A stretch of DNA of 64,000 bases. It comes from Streptomyces sp. R44 (lineage in GTDB: Bacteria; Actinomycetota; Actinomycetes; Streptomycetales; Streptomycetaceae). Made by a program: the position numbers and the translations under genes. Position 1 is the stretch's first letter; each line of letters starts with the position of its first letter. The stretch lies in the NCBI RefSeq assembly GCF_041053105.1, contig NZ_CP163444.1:868001-932000 (forward strand). Reading direction: 5' to 3'. Shown here in pieces: positions 1 to 7,744 of the stretch. A model generated the notes under the pieces. The model saw only the letters and a list, made by a program, of their open reading frames with translations, ran no database searches and was not told the DNA's origin.

Positions 1-110
1 CGGAGGCCTGGCTGTTCGACATGGGCATGATGGTGGTGCTCTGTCTCGTCCTCGGCCTGATGGTGGCGCGGCTGCTGCGCCGCCACGAGCCGGTCGTCAT
101 GCGGAGGTAG
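1..110 (+). CDS. C-terminal end of a membrane protein (partial)
   Basis: The window opens inside a reading frame whose codons begin at base 3 and which ends with TAG at 108-110. The visible 35 residues hold one strongly hydrophobic stretch (MMVVLCLVLGLMVARLL) followed by a basic tail (RRHEPVVMRR), the usual look of a last transmembrane helix with a cytoplasmic end. The gene runs in the same direction as the kinase pair downstream and could be their operon partner. Too little is visible to name a family. Confidence 0.6.
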   Translation, partial: EAWLFDMGMMVVLCLVLGLMVARLLRRHEPVVMRR

Positions 111-111
111 G

Positions 112-190
112 CCGGTGAGCGTTCCCGAGGCGGAGGTGAAGCCGGTGAGCGTCCCCGTGGTGGAGGTGAGGCCGTGAGCGTTCCCGTGCC
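112..190 (+). repeat. 30-bp tandem duplication of a start region
   Basis: The segment CCGGTGAGCGT(T/C)CCCG recurs at about 113, 143 and (as CCGTGAGCGTTCCCG) 172, giving two full 30-bp units and a third that becomes the start of the next gene. Each unit carries its own GTG-AGC-GT start-like context. Because the third copy has lost one base, the first two copies read in another frame, as a 20-codon mini-ORF (115-177) whose TGA overlaps the GTG start at 174. Confidence 0.6.
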
Positions 191-830
191 CGAGTACGTG
201 CCGGACTTCCGGCCCACCCATGTGGTGCCGCGTTCCGGGCTGCCCGCCTGGGAGGCGCCCGATCCGGAGCTGCCCACGGTGCCCCTCGACGCCTTCCTGC
301 CCGTACGTCTTGAGGAGCGGACCGGCGACTGGGGCCGGGTGCTGTGCTCCAACGGCTGGACGGCGTGGGTCGACGCGCGCCTGCTGGTGAGCGTGCCGGA
401 AGACCCTCCGGCGGCGGGCCGGCCGCTCACCAGGACCGCCGATCCCCGGCCGCTCATCGCCCGCGCCGAGGACGCGCTGGGCCGCTACCGGCGGGCGGCG
501 GAGGAGCTGGGCGCGGGCCGGCTCGACGGCGAGGGCTTCCGGCTGCGGACGCGGGGGCTGCGGGTCGGCATGGTCGTCGACGGCGAGTCGGTGTGGCTGT
601 ACGACGCGGAGCACGAGCGCTGGGTGTACTGCGACGGGGTCGGGCTCAGTACGTACGCGGCGTCGGCGGCGCCCTCCCCCGAAGCCGACCGGACGGCCGA
701 GGAGCCCGCGGCGGCGCCTCCCGGCTACGAGCCGACGCAGGTCGTGCCCCAGGTGGACCCGGCGGGTTCGGCCGGGCCGCCGCCGACGCAGGTCGTGGGG
801 CCGTCGGGACCGGCGGGTGACGAGCGATGA
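174..830 (+). CDS. Kinase-coupled protein with Thr-x-Val-Val repeats
   Basis: A 218-residue protein of no family I can name. The first 75 residues look like a small beta-rich (SH3-like) module, with a WGRVLCSNGWTAWVDARLL segment typical of bacterial SH3-type repeats. Residues 90-160 form a mixed domain ending in VWLYDAEHERWVYCDG. The C-terminal tail is Pro/Ala-rich with PTQVVP and PTQVVG, echoing PTHVVP near the N-terminus. The gene overlaps the kinase start by ATGA (827-830), so the two are translationally coupled. I infer that this protein is a substrate or sensor partner of the kinase and that the Thr-x-Val-Val threonines may be phospho-acceptors. The GTG start at 174 is chosen because it is the last of three repeated start-like sites and is in frame. 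Confidence 0.6.
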   Translation: MSVPVPEYVPDFRPTHVVPRSGLPAWEAPDPELPTVPLDAFLPVRLEERTGDWGRVLCSNGWTAWVDARLLVSVPEDPPAAGRPLTRTADPRPLIARAEDALGRYRRAAEELGAGRLDGEGFRLRTRGLRVGMVVDGESVWLYDAEHERWVYCDGVGLSTYAASAAPSPEADRTAEEPAAAPPGYEPTQVVPQVDPAGSAGPPPTQVVGPSGPAGDER

Positions 831-1819
831 CCACCGGTGGGGCGCACGGGGACCCGGAGATCCCGGCGGGCCGGCCCTCGGGGCTGCTCGGCAAGGAGAT
901 CGCGGGCTACCGCGTGGAGAGCGAGATCGGTCGCGGCGGCATGGCCGTCGTGTACCGGGCGCGGGACCTGCGCCTCGACCGGACGGTGGCGCTGAAACTC
1001 CTCGCGCCCGAGCTGGCCCGCAACGACACCTTCCGCAAGCGCTTCGCGCACGAGTCGCGGGTCGCCGCCTCGATCGACCACCCGCACATCGTGCCGGTCT
1101 TCGACGCGGGCGAGACGGAGGGCGTCCTGTACATCGCGATGCGGTACGTGGCGGGGCAGGACCTGGTGGCCCTGCTCGACCGCGAGGGGCCGCTTCCGCC
1201 GGTGAAGGCGGGGCGGATCGCGGTGCAGGTGGCCTCGGCCCTGGACGCGGCGCACGCGCACGACCTGGTGCACCGGGACGTGAAGCCCGGGAACATCCTG
1301 GTCGCGGAGGGCACCGACGGCGACCACCCGGAGCATGTGTACCTGACCGACTTCGGGCTGACGAAGAAGTCGCTGTCCCTGACGGGTTTCACGACGGTGG
1401 GCGAGTTCGTCGGGACGCTCGACTACGTGGCGCCCGAGCAGATCTCCGGCAAGCCGGTGGACGGCCGGTGCGATGTCTACAGCCTGGCGTGCGTGGTCTT
1501 CGAGACCCTGGTGGGGGTGCCGCCGTTCCGCCGCGACACGGACTGGGCGGTGCTGTGGGCGCAGCAGTATGATCCGCCGCCCCCGCTGTCCGAGGTGCGG
1601 CCGGGGCTGCCGGCGGCGGCGGACGCGGTGTTCGCCAAGGCGCTGGCGAAGACGCCCGAGGAGCGGTACGGGACGTGCCTGGAGTTCGTCGCCGCGCTGC
1701 GCGCCGTCCTGGCCGACGCGGGCGGCGGCGGTCCGGTGGTGCCTCGGGGGCCGCGGCGGCTCGGCGCGCCGCCCGCCCCGCCCGCCTGGGCGCGGCCGGT
1801 CTTCCGGGAACTGGACTAG
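827..1819 (+). CDS. Soluble Ser/Thr protein kinase (PknB-type)
   Basis: A 330-residue Hanks-type kinase. The glycine loop EIGRGGMAVVY lies at about 34-43, the ATP-binding lysine is in VALKLL (K57), the catalytic loop is HRDVKPGN (D151), the metal-binding DFG is at about 175-177 and the APE-like motif is at about 202-204. The activation segment holds several Ser/Thr residues (SLSLTGFTTVGEFVGT) suited to autophosphorylation. Unlike canonical PknB there is no transmembrane helix and no PASTA domain. The chain ends about 45 residues after the kinase fold in a short Pro/Arg-rich tail, so it should be cytosolic. The start overlaps the stop of the preceding gene, implying a coupled pair. All catalytic residues are present, so it should be active. 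Confidence 0.9.
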   Translation: MTTGGAHGDPEIPAGRPSGLLGKEIAGYRVESEIGRGGMAVVYRARDLRLDRTVALKLLAPELARNDTFRKRFAHESRVAASIDHPHIVPVFDAGETEGVLYIAMRYVAGQDLVALLDREGPLPPVKAGRIAVQVASALDAAHAHDLVHRDVKPGNILVAEGTDGDHPEHVYLTDFGLTKKSLSLTGFTTVGEFVGTLDYVAPEQISGKPVDGRCDVYSLACVVFETLVGVPPFRRDTDWAVLWAQQYDPPPPLSEVRPGLPAAADAVFAKALAKTPEERYGTCLEFVAALRAVLADAGGGGPVVPRGPRRLGAPPAPPAWARPVFRELD

Positions 1820-1916
1820 CACGTCTCGCGGGGCTGTCGGTGGCGTGTGCGAGGGTGATCGTCGAGGGCGTCGTTCCACACGCCCGGAAGGCCCGTACGT
1901 CCAGGGGGAGCAGCAC

Positions 1917-3968
1917 ATGGCCAGTCGTCGCGCGCGTTCGGACCTCGCCGGGGTCAAGGCGTGGTGGCGGACGCTCGGCGCAGACGGGTTCGTGGTCCTT
2001 CCGCCGCCGACGCGGAGCCGGTACACCCAGAGCGACGGGCACGAGGACGCCGCCGAGCTGATCGGGACCCGGGGTCTCGGCGACGGGACGTCGTTCGCGT
2101 ACTGGCACTGGCAGGCCCATCAGGCCTTCGACCGGTCCGGGGCGCTGACCCGGGAGCTGATGCTGTACTGGGGCGGCGACCACGCGACCGTCGCCGCCGG
2201 GCTCGGCGACGGGCCGGCCGGGTTCCGTGTCGTCGACGGCGGGCCGCAGGGGGCCTTCCGGCTCGACCGGGTGTCGGGTCGGGACGAGGCGGGGCTGCCC
2301 GACCCCGCGGATCCCACCGGGGTACGGCAGTTCCTCGACGGCCTCGACGAGCCGCTGGACCGCGGCGAGTACCCCCTCCGCCGCCGTCCGCTGACTGCGG
2401 CCGAAGCCGGCTGGCTGCACGAGCGGCTGCGGGACCCCGTGGAACTGCCGGGCGCGGCCCGGTTCGTGACCTGCCTCGAACGCCGGGACGGGCTCTCGTA
2501 CGAGGAGACGGTACGGCTCTCGCGCGCCTGGCTCGCGGCGTACGAGGGGCGGCTGGCGGAGTGGGACGGCTGGCGGGCGCTGCTCCACGCGCTGCTGCGC
2601 CACGACCGCGCCGAGGCCTGGGACGCGGTCGCCGCAATCGGGAGCCGGGCGGCCGAGGTGGTGCGCGAGGTTCCGTCCGAGCGGGGGCTCGCCGTGCTGC
2701 GGGAGTTCGCGCAGGCCGGGGACCGTGCCGCGATCGGCGCCTGGCTCGCGGTCCACCGCGCGGTCCGCGAACCCGACGCGGTCCTGGCGGCGGCCGCGCT
2801 CGCCGCGGAACTGGACGCGCACCAGGCCCCGGAGGCGTCGCTGCGAGGTCTGTCCGGGGCGCTCTCCGCGGCCGTCACGGCCGACCGGCGGCGGGAGTCG
2901 GGGGTCGGCCACCGGGCGGGCCTGTCCTTCGCCGCGCTGTCGGCGGTCCGTTTCTCCACCGACGCACGTCTGCCGCGCGCGCTGCGCGTGCTCGCCGCCG
3001 ACACGGCACGCGACCAGGTCGCCCATGTACGGGAGGAGGCCCGTCGGCTCGGCCCCGGCTACGCCGACGTCACCGGTGTCGACGCGGCGGACGCGCTGGC
3101 CGCCGCCGACCGCTACGAGGCCGTCCGCGACGAACTGCTGGCCGGCTCCGGCCCCGACCTGACCGCCTACGAGGGCTCGCTGTGCGACGTCCTCGACCGG
3201 TACCGGACCCTCACCGAGTCCGACGTCCACTGGCTGCGGGCGCGGGTGGCCGACCCCGGCACCGGCATGCAGGGGCTCGGCTTCTGCCTGGAGCTGCTGT
3301 ACGCCCACGGCTCGGCCGGCGCGGCGGAGGTCGAGGCGCTGCTGCCCCGCTGGAAGAAGGACCTCACCAAGCGGTACCGGACCACGTACACGGAATGGCG
3401 CCATCCACTCGTCACCCTCACCTGTCTGGCCCTCGACCTGGGGCACCCGGCCGCCGGGGAGCTGCTGGCCTGGTGGGCCAGGCCGCGGCCGCTGTGGAAG
3501 GACGAACTCCGGCTGCTCACCCACCTGGGGGCCCCGGACGAGGCCAAGGCGGCCGAGCTGTGGGACTTCGTCACCTCGGGCGCCCATGACGTCGGACAGC
3601 TCCTCACCTGGGTGCTGGTCCGTGCCCGGCTCGACGGCGAGCCCCCGCTCCTCGTGGCCGACCGCCTGCTGCGCGCGCGGGACCTCCCCGCGCATGTCGC
3701 GCGGCGACTGCTCCTCGCGGCGGTGGACCCGGCGCAGCCGCTGTGGCACTACTCCTTCGATGGGCTGCGCCGCAGCTGGTGGCAGCGCGCGAGGGAGGTC
3801 GCGGACCATCCGGGGCTCTCCCCCGAGGCCCGTGCGATCGGCCTGCGGGCGGCCCGGGAGCACGATCTGATCCGCCGTCCGGACCAGGTGCGCCCCGCCG
3901 CGACCGAGGCCGAGCGGACGGCGGCCCGCGCGTGGCTCGACGGGCACGCGGACACCGACGTGGCCTGA
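1917..3968 (+). CDS. Large uncharacterised protein
   Basis: A 683-residue protein without a family I recognise. The frame stays open far upstream, but ATG 1917 is chosen because a purine-rich AGGGGGAG sits about 8 bases before it and the upstream part overlaps the kinase gene. The sequence is rich in Ala, Leu, Arg and Asp with few hydrophobic stretches, consistent with a soluble, largely helical repeat-like protein. The N-terminal 90 residues (KAWWRTLGADGFVVLPP, SFAYWHWQAHQAF) differ in character from the helical remainder. No catalytic signature, signal peptide or membrane segment is seen. It follows the kinase by about 100 bp, so it may be separately expressed. Confidence 0.65.
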   Translation: MASRRARSDLAGVKAWWRTLGADGFVVLPPPTRSRYTQSDGHEDAAELIGTRGLGDGTSFAYWHWQAHQAFDRSGALTRELMLYWGGDHATVAAGLGDGPAGFRVVDGGPQGAFRLDRVSGRDEAGLPDPADPTGVRQFLDGLDEPLDRGEYPLRRRPLTAAEAGWLHERLRDPVELPGAARFVTCLERRDGLSYEETVRLSRAWLAAYEGRLAEWDGWRALLHALLRHDRAEAWDAVAAIGSRAAEVVREVPSERGLAVLREFAQAGDRAAIGAWLAVHRAVREPDAVLAAAALAAELDAHQAPEASLRGLSGALSAAVTADRRRESGVGHRAGLSFAALSAVRFSTDARLPRALRVLAADTARDQVAHVREEARRLGPGYADVTGVDAADALAAADRYEAVRDELLAGSGPDLTAYEGSLCDVLDRYRTLTESDVHWLRARVADPGTGMQGLGFCLELLYAHGSAGAAEVEALLPRWKKDLTKRYRTTYTEWRHPLVTLTCLALDLGHPAAGELLAWWARPRPLWKDELRLLTHLGAPDEAKAAELWDFVTSGAHDVGQLLTWVLVRARLDGEPPLLVADRLLRARDLPAHVARRLLLAAVDPAQPLWHYSFDGLRRSWWQRAREVADHPGLSPEARAIGLRAAREHDLIRRPDQVRPAATEAERTAARAWLDGHADTDVA

Positions 3969-4043
3969 CCGCTCCGGCCCGGGGGCGACGGGGGCTCGGC
4001 CGCCCCGGCCCTCCCTGATCCGGCCTGATCCGAAAGCCAGGCC

Positions 4044-5282
4044 CTAGCCGCGGTGCCGTGCGTCGGTGACGACGAGTGAGACGTTCTGTCCGCCGAAGCC
4101 GAAGGAGTTGCTGAGCACGGCTTCCTGGGGGACGTCCCGTCGCGCGGTGACGACATCGAGGTCGATGTCGGGACCGACGCCGGCCGCCGTGAGGTTGCGG
4201 GTCGGCGGGATGACGCCGTGCTCAACGCTGAGGACGGCGATGAGCGCCTCGATCGCACCGGCCGCGCCGAAGAGATGACCGAGTGCCGCCTTGGGGGCCG
4301 TCACGGTGGCGCGTCCGAAGACCTCCCTGATCGCGTGTGCCTCGGCGACGTCGCCGACGGGGGTTCCGGTGGCGTGGGCGTTGATGTGGCCGATCCGCTC
4401 GGGAGCCAGACCGGCCTGCGCGAGGGCCTTCCGCATGGCGGAGACCTGACCGGAGCCGTCGGGGGCGGGGGCCGTGATGTGGTGCGCGTCGGCGGCGATG
4501 CCGGCGCCCGCGAGCACCGCGTGGACGTGCGCGCCTCGGGCGGCGGCGTGCTCGGCGCTTTCGAGCACCACGACGGCGGCGCCCTCGCTGAGGACGAATC
4601 CGCTGCGGTCCGCGGCGAACGGCCGTGACGCCGAGGCCGGTTCGTCGGCATGCCGTGACAGTGCCTGCGCCTGGACGAAGCCGGCGACGGTGATCGGGGT
4701 GATCGCGGCCTCGGTACCGCCCGCGATGACCACGTCCGCCTCGCCGGCACGGATGAGCCTGGCGCCCAGGGCGATCGCCTCGGCGCCGGAGGAGCACGCC
4801 GAGACGGGCGTGTAGACCCCGGCCCGTGCGCCGTATTCGATGCTGATCAGCGCCGCCGCAGCATTGGGCATGAGCATCGGGACCGTGCGGGGCGAGACGC
4901 GCCGAGTGCCGGCCGCCTCCAGCGCGTCGTCCTCCTTCAGCAGCGTCCGTACGCCACCGATGCCCGTGCCGATCGCGGATGCGAGCCGGTCCGGGTCCAC
5001 CTGCGGGGCGCCCGCGTCGGCCCAGGCCTCGGCCGCCGCGACGAGGGCCGCCTGCTGCGAGCGGTCGAGCCGCCTGGCCCGCACCGGCGGCAGCGACGCG
5101 GCCGGGTCGACCGCCATCGTCCCCGCGACGGTGTCGGGAAGGCCGGGGTCCTCGTGGCCGCGCAGGGCTCCGCCGTGAATGCCGGACTCGCCGGCGAGCA
5201 GGGCCTCCCATGTGGACAGCACGTCTCCGCCGAGTGGCGTGATCGCGCCGAGTCCGGTCACGACGACTTCCGTCCGGTGCAT
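4044..5282 (-). CDS. fabF: Beta-ketoacyl-ACP synthase (FabF/KAS II type)
   Basis: A 412-residue condensing enzyme starting MHRTEVVVTGLG, with AAAGGTGGAAG upstream as ribosome site. The thiolase-fold triad is complete: nucleophile Cys163 in SACSSGAEA, His303 in NAHATGTPVGD and His336 in AALGHLFGAAG, with Lys331 just before it. The length is that of the FabF family. It would catalyse decarboxylative condensation of malonyl-ACP with an acyl-ACP. It stands alone: no ACP, FabD or FabH is beside it, so it is unlikely to be the main fatty-acid KAS and may serve a dedicated acyl chain or a regulatory bypass. It is divergent from a TetR regulator whose probable operators lie directly over its promoter and leader. 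The exact acyl substrate cannot be read from sequence. Confidence 0.88.
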   Translation of the reverse strand: MHRTEVVVTGLGAITPLGGDVLSTWEALLAGESGIHGGALRGHEDPGLPDTVAGTMAVDPAASLPPVRARRLDRSQQAALVAAAEAWADAGAPQVDPDRLASAIGTGIGGVRTLLKEDDALEAAGTRRVSPRTVPMLMPNAAAALISIEYGARAGVYTPVSACSSGAEAIALGARLIRAGEADVVIAGGTEAAITPITVAGFVQAQALSRHADEPASASRPFAADRSGFVLSEGAAVVVLESAEHAAARGAHVHAVLAGAGIAADAHHITAPAPDGSGQVSAMRKALAQAGLAPERIGHINAHATGTPVGDVAEAHAIREVFGRATVTAPKAALGHLFGAAGAIEALIAVLSVEHGVIPPTRNLTAAGVGPDIDLDVVTARRDVPQEAVLSNSFGFGGQNVSLVVTDARHRG

Positions 5283-5296
5283 GAGCTTCCACCTTT

Positions 5297-5313
5297 CTTG
5301 TATGCGATACAAG
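5297..5313. promoter_or_regulatory. TetR operator candidate O1 (perfect dyad)
   Basis: CTTGTATGCGATACAAG is a perfect inverted repeat with 7-bp arms and a 3-bp centre, 15 bp upstream of the ketoacyl synthase ATG. It shares the TTGTAT-N3-ATACAA core with the site at 5328. The two centres are 30 bp apart, about three helical turns. Binding here should block the synthase transcript. Confidence 0.75.
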
Positions 5314-5327
5314 TCAACAGGGCCATG

Positions 5328-5342
5328 TTGTATCACATACAA
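5328..5342. promoter_or_regulatory. TetR operator candidate O2 (perfect dyad)
   Basis: TTGTATCACATACAA is a second perfect dyad (6-bp arms, 3-bp centre). It ends only 7 bp before the TetR start codon, so occupancy would also shut off the regulator's own gene. Confidence 0.75.
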
Positions 5343-5349
5343 TTGCGGC

Positions 5350-5967
5350 GTGGAGAAGAAGCCGACCGAAGCCCGATCGACCTCGGCCCGGTCGCGTGAC
5401 CGCGGTCGCGCGACGAGGCGCCGACTGATCGAGGCGACCGCACAGCTCTGCGAGGAGCGGCCCGGCGCGGAGGTGAGCGTCGCGGAGATCGCGCACGCGG
5501 CAGGCGCCTTCCCGAACCAGGTCACCTACTACTTCGGCTCCAAGGACGCGCTGCTCGTGCACGCCGCCTTCCTCGGCCTGCTGCACGACGCCCGGCGGAT
5601 CGAGCGCATCGGCCGCCAGGCCTCCGACGCGGCCACGTTCCGGCGCAACATCGCCCGCGCCGTGCTGGCCATGCCCTCACTCCCGTCGGTCGCGCGAGCA
5701 CTCGCCGCCGGGATCTCCAAGCCCGAACTCGCCCCCGTGGTGGACCGACACCTCCAGCTGCTGTTCCGGCAGTCCGAGCGCTTCGTGGGCCGACTCGTCG
5801 AAAGCCGCGGCTGGAAGGCCCGACGCCCGCTCGCCGCGGAGGTCAGGACGTTCTGGAGCACCGCGCTCGGCGCGGTCCTCCTCGTCCGCGCCGGGGCCCA
5901 CGGCACGGTCGCCGACCTCGACCTGGCCGGAGCCCTGACCCTCCACGACGAGACCGAGCGCGACTAG
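5350..5967 (+). CDS. TetR-family regulator of the divergent ketoacyl synthase
   Basis: A 205-residue repressor. After a basic N-terminus (RDRGRATRRRLIEATAQLCEE) comes the TetR helix-turn-helix at about residues 35-65, with VSVAEIAHAAGAFPNQVTYYFGSKDALL, close to the family signature. The C-terminal part is a ligand-binding helical domain of normal size. The GTG at 5350 is the only start close to the HTH in this frame. No ribosome site precedes it and the second dyad ends just upstream, so translation may be leaderless. The divergent layout with two identical-type dyads argues for local control of the ketoacyl synthase. The ligand is unknown; an acyl-CoA or acyl-ACP is a reasonable guess. Confidence 0.88.
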   Translation: MEKKPTEARSTSARSRDRGRATRRRLIEATAQLCEERPGAEVSVAEIAHAAGAFPNQVTYYFGSKDALLVHAAFLGLLHDARRIERIGRQASDAATFRRNIARAVLAMPSLPSVARALAAGISKPELAPVVDRHLQLLFRQSERFVGRLVESRGWKARRPLAAEVRTFWSTALGAVLLVRAGAHGTVADLDLAGALTLHDETERD

Positions 5968-6057
5968 CGTCGTCGCAGGTCAGCGGCGTCAGGCCGTTCG
6001 GTCCCGGCCGGCGGGCGTGTTCGTCGGAAACGTTTGCCCTGCGTGTACGGTCAGCCC

Positions 6058-6324
6058 ATGGATGCCAGCCACCAGCCGACGCTCGACGAGATCGAAGAGC
6101 GCTTCGTCGGGCTTGTCGAGGGTCGTCTGCCCCGGGAAGAGGCCGATCGCTGGGCCGGGCGGTGGGTGGTCGACGACGGGCTCGACTGGGACGACGTCTC
6201 CTGGTGGGCACTGAGCCTCCTCCACGGAATCGACCTTCCCGCAGACGAGAGCGGCGCCTACCTGCACGACGACGAGCAGCTGCGTTCATGGCTCGCCGAG
6301 CTGAGAAGACGCCGGACGATGTGA
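6058..6324 (+). CDS. Small acidic protein of unknown function
   Basis: An 88-residue protein, rich in Asp, Glu and Trp (DEIEERFVGLVEGRLPREEADRW, DDVSWWALSLLHGIDL), ending in a basic RRRRTM. It has no signal peptide, membrane segment or Cys. The start at ATG 6058 is preferred over an in-frame codon 24 bases upstream because the protein pattern begins there, though no clear ribosome site precedes it. It converges on the next gene with 7 bp between stops. The composition recalls small immunity or adaptor proteins, but no toxin lies beside it and I do not assign one. Confidence 0.6.
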   Translation: MDASHQPTLDEIEERFVGLVEGRLPREEADRWAGRWVVDDGLDWDDVSWWALSLLHGIDLPADESGAYLHDDEQLRSWLAELRRRRTM

Positions 6325-6331
6325 CGCGGCC

Positions 6332-7651
6332 CTAGGGCTGGTCGACGACCTCGCCCCTGCGGTGGACGCGGGAGGCGAGGAGGCCGCCGAGGAAGCCGAG
6401 GGCCAGGCCCCAGAGCAGTGCGAAGCCCGTCGTCTTCCAGACGTCCGGGCGGAGCACCACCTCGCCGCCGAGCGAGGCGAGGTCGCCGATGCCGAGGACG
6501 GAGAGGCCGAAGCGGGCCTCGACCAGGGTGAGCGGTGCGGCGACCAGCATGGCGAGTGCGAAGGCGATGCCCAGGTGCAGGGAGTGCTGCCAGAGAGAGA
6601 TGCGGGCCGGGGAGCGGACGGCCGCCACGAACGCGGCGGCGAGCACCAGGACGGCGGCGACGGGCAGCAGCCACCACGCGCGCGTGTCCTGCGCTGCGAG
6701 CGAGGACAGGTCGACCGTGGAGAGGTCCGGACTGTCGCCGTTGCCCCGCAGGACGGCGTCGAGGATCTGCGGCATGGGAAGACCGAAGGGCCCTTCCGCC
6801 TTGCCCTGCCAGGAGCCGCCGATGCCCACGCCGAGGGCGAGCCAGGTGATGTTGGGGAGGCCCAGGAGGAGCACGGCGAGGGTCTCCGCGGTGTGGCCCT
6901 TGGTCGCGGCGACGACGATCCCGATGACCAGGCCCACGACGACGTACGCGAGGAGGAGCAGGAGCATCGCGAAGGCCGCGGGCCGGACGGGCTCCTGGTA
7001 GCGGACGAGCCGGGGCGGCAGCGGGGTCCTGCGGGAGACGAGGAGGGCCACGACGAGCACGCCGAGGATCCACAGGAGCCCGTAGAAGAGCGTGGGCCCG
7101 AGGTCGGTGCGGAAGCCGACGGTCGGGTTCGTGGCGTCCAGGAGCTCGCCGAAGATTTCCATGAGGGACCCTTCGGAGGTGCCGCCGCCGAGGGTGAGCG
7201 GGAAGTCGTGGCGGGCGAGGGCCGAGAGGCCCGCGAGCGCGACCAGCCAGAGCACGGTGACGCTCGCCGCGCGGAGCAGGAGTGAGCGCGTACTGGTCAC
7301 CGCGTGGTGCCGCAGGGGGCGCAGGAAGCAGTAGCCGGTGACCAGTGCGCCCACCAGGGTGACGGTGAGCGGCATGGCGGCCAGTTCGGCCTGGGTGCCG
7401 GCGAGGGCGCCCGCGTCGCCGGAGAGTTCGATCTTGCCGCCCGAGGCCATGACGACGACCGCGGCGAGGACGGCGGTGAAGCCGCCGGGGAGGTCGGCGG
7501 CGCCCGCGGCCCAGAGGCCGAGCCCGGCGACGACGGCCATCGCGACGAACCCGGCGATCACGGCGGCCAGGGCCTGGAGGACGACACGGGCGTAGGGCCC
7601 GGTCGGGGTCGTGGATGTCCGCGCGGAGGCGGGGAGCCGACTGCTCGTCAC
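6332..7651 (-). CDS. Streptophobe-type polytopic membrane protein
   Basis: About 439 residues with ten or more hydrophobic helices (for example MLLLLLAYVVVGLVIGIVV and VAAVLVLAAAFVAAV) and conserved-looking loops such as GLPNITWLALGVGIGGSW. It fits the actinobacterial family annotated as streptophobe, whose molecular function is not known. No transporter motif such as Walker or a substrate-binding signature is present. The start is uncertain: GTG 7651 is used, but GTG 7660 is in frame and neither has a good ribosome site. It is divergent from the DUF6777 gene, with under 100 bp between them, and the two probably share a regulatory region. Confidence 0.75.
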   Translation of the reverse strand: MTSSRLPASARTSTTPTGPYARVVLQALAAVIAGFVAMAVVAGLGLWAAGAADLPGGFTAVLAAVVVMASGGKIELSGDAGALAGTQAELAAMPLTVTLVGALVTGYCFLRPLRHHAVTSTRSLLLRAASVTVLWLVALAGLSALARHDFPLTLGGGTSEGSLMEIFGELLDATNPTVGFRTDLGPTLFYGLLWILGVLVVALLVSRRTPLPPRLVRYQEPVRPAAFAMLLLLLAYVVVGLVIGIVVAATKGHTAETLAVLLLGLPNITWLALGVGIGGSWQGKAEGPFGLPMPQILDAVLRGNGDSPDLSTVDLSSLAAQDTRAWWLLPVAAVLVLAAAFVAAVRSPARISLWQHSLHLGIAFALAMLVAAPLTLVEARFGLSVLGIGDLASLGGEVVLRPDVWKTTGFALLWGLALGFLGGLLASRVHRRGEVVDQP

Positions 7652-7744
7652 CCGGCCCACGCTAGTACCGGGGCCGGTGCTCCGCTTGCGGACGGGTACC
7701 GTTCGGCGCACACAATGGGCGCGGAACGGAAGAAAGGGAAAAAA

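Noticed and set aside
725..3947. Long minus-strand frames opposite the kinase and the large unknown protein.
   Set aside because: Antisense frames of G/C-ending codons; no ribosome sites and no recognisable motifs.
7691..7698. GGGTACC before the DUF6777 gene as a fifth SigB-like promoter.
   Set aside because: At 15 bp spacing the upstream tetramer is CGGT and not GNNT, so it does not match.
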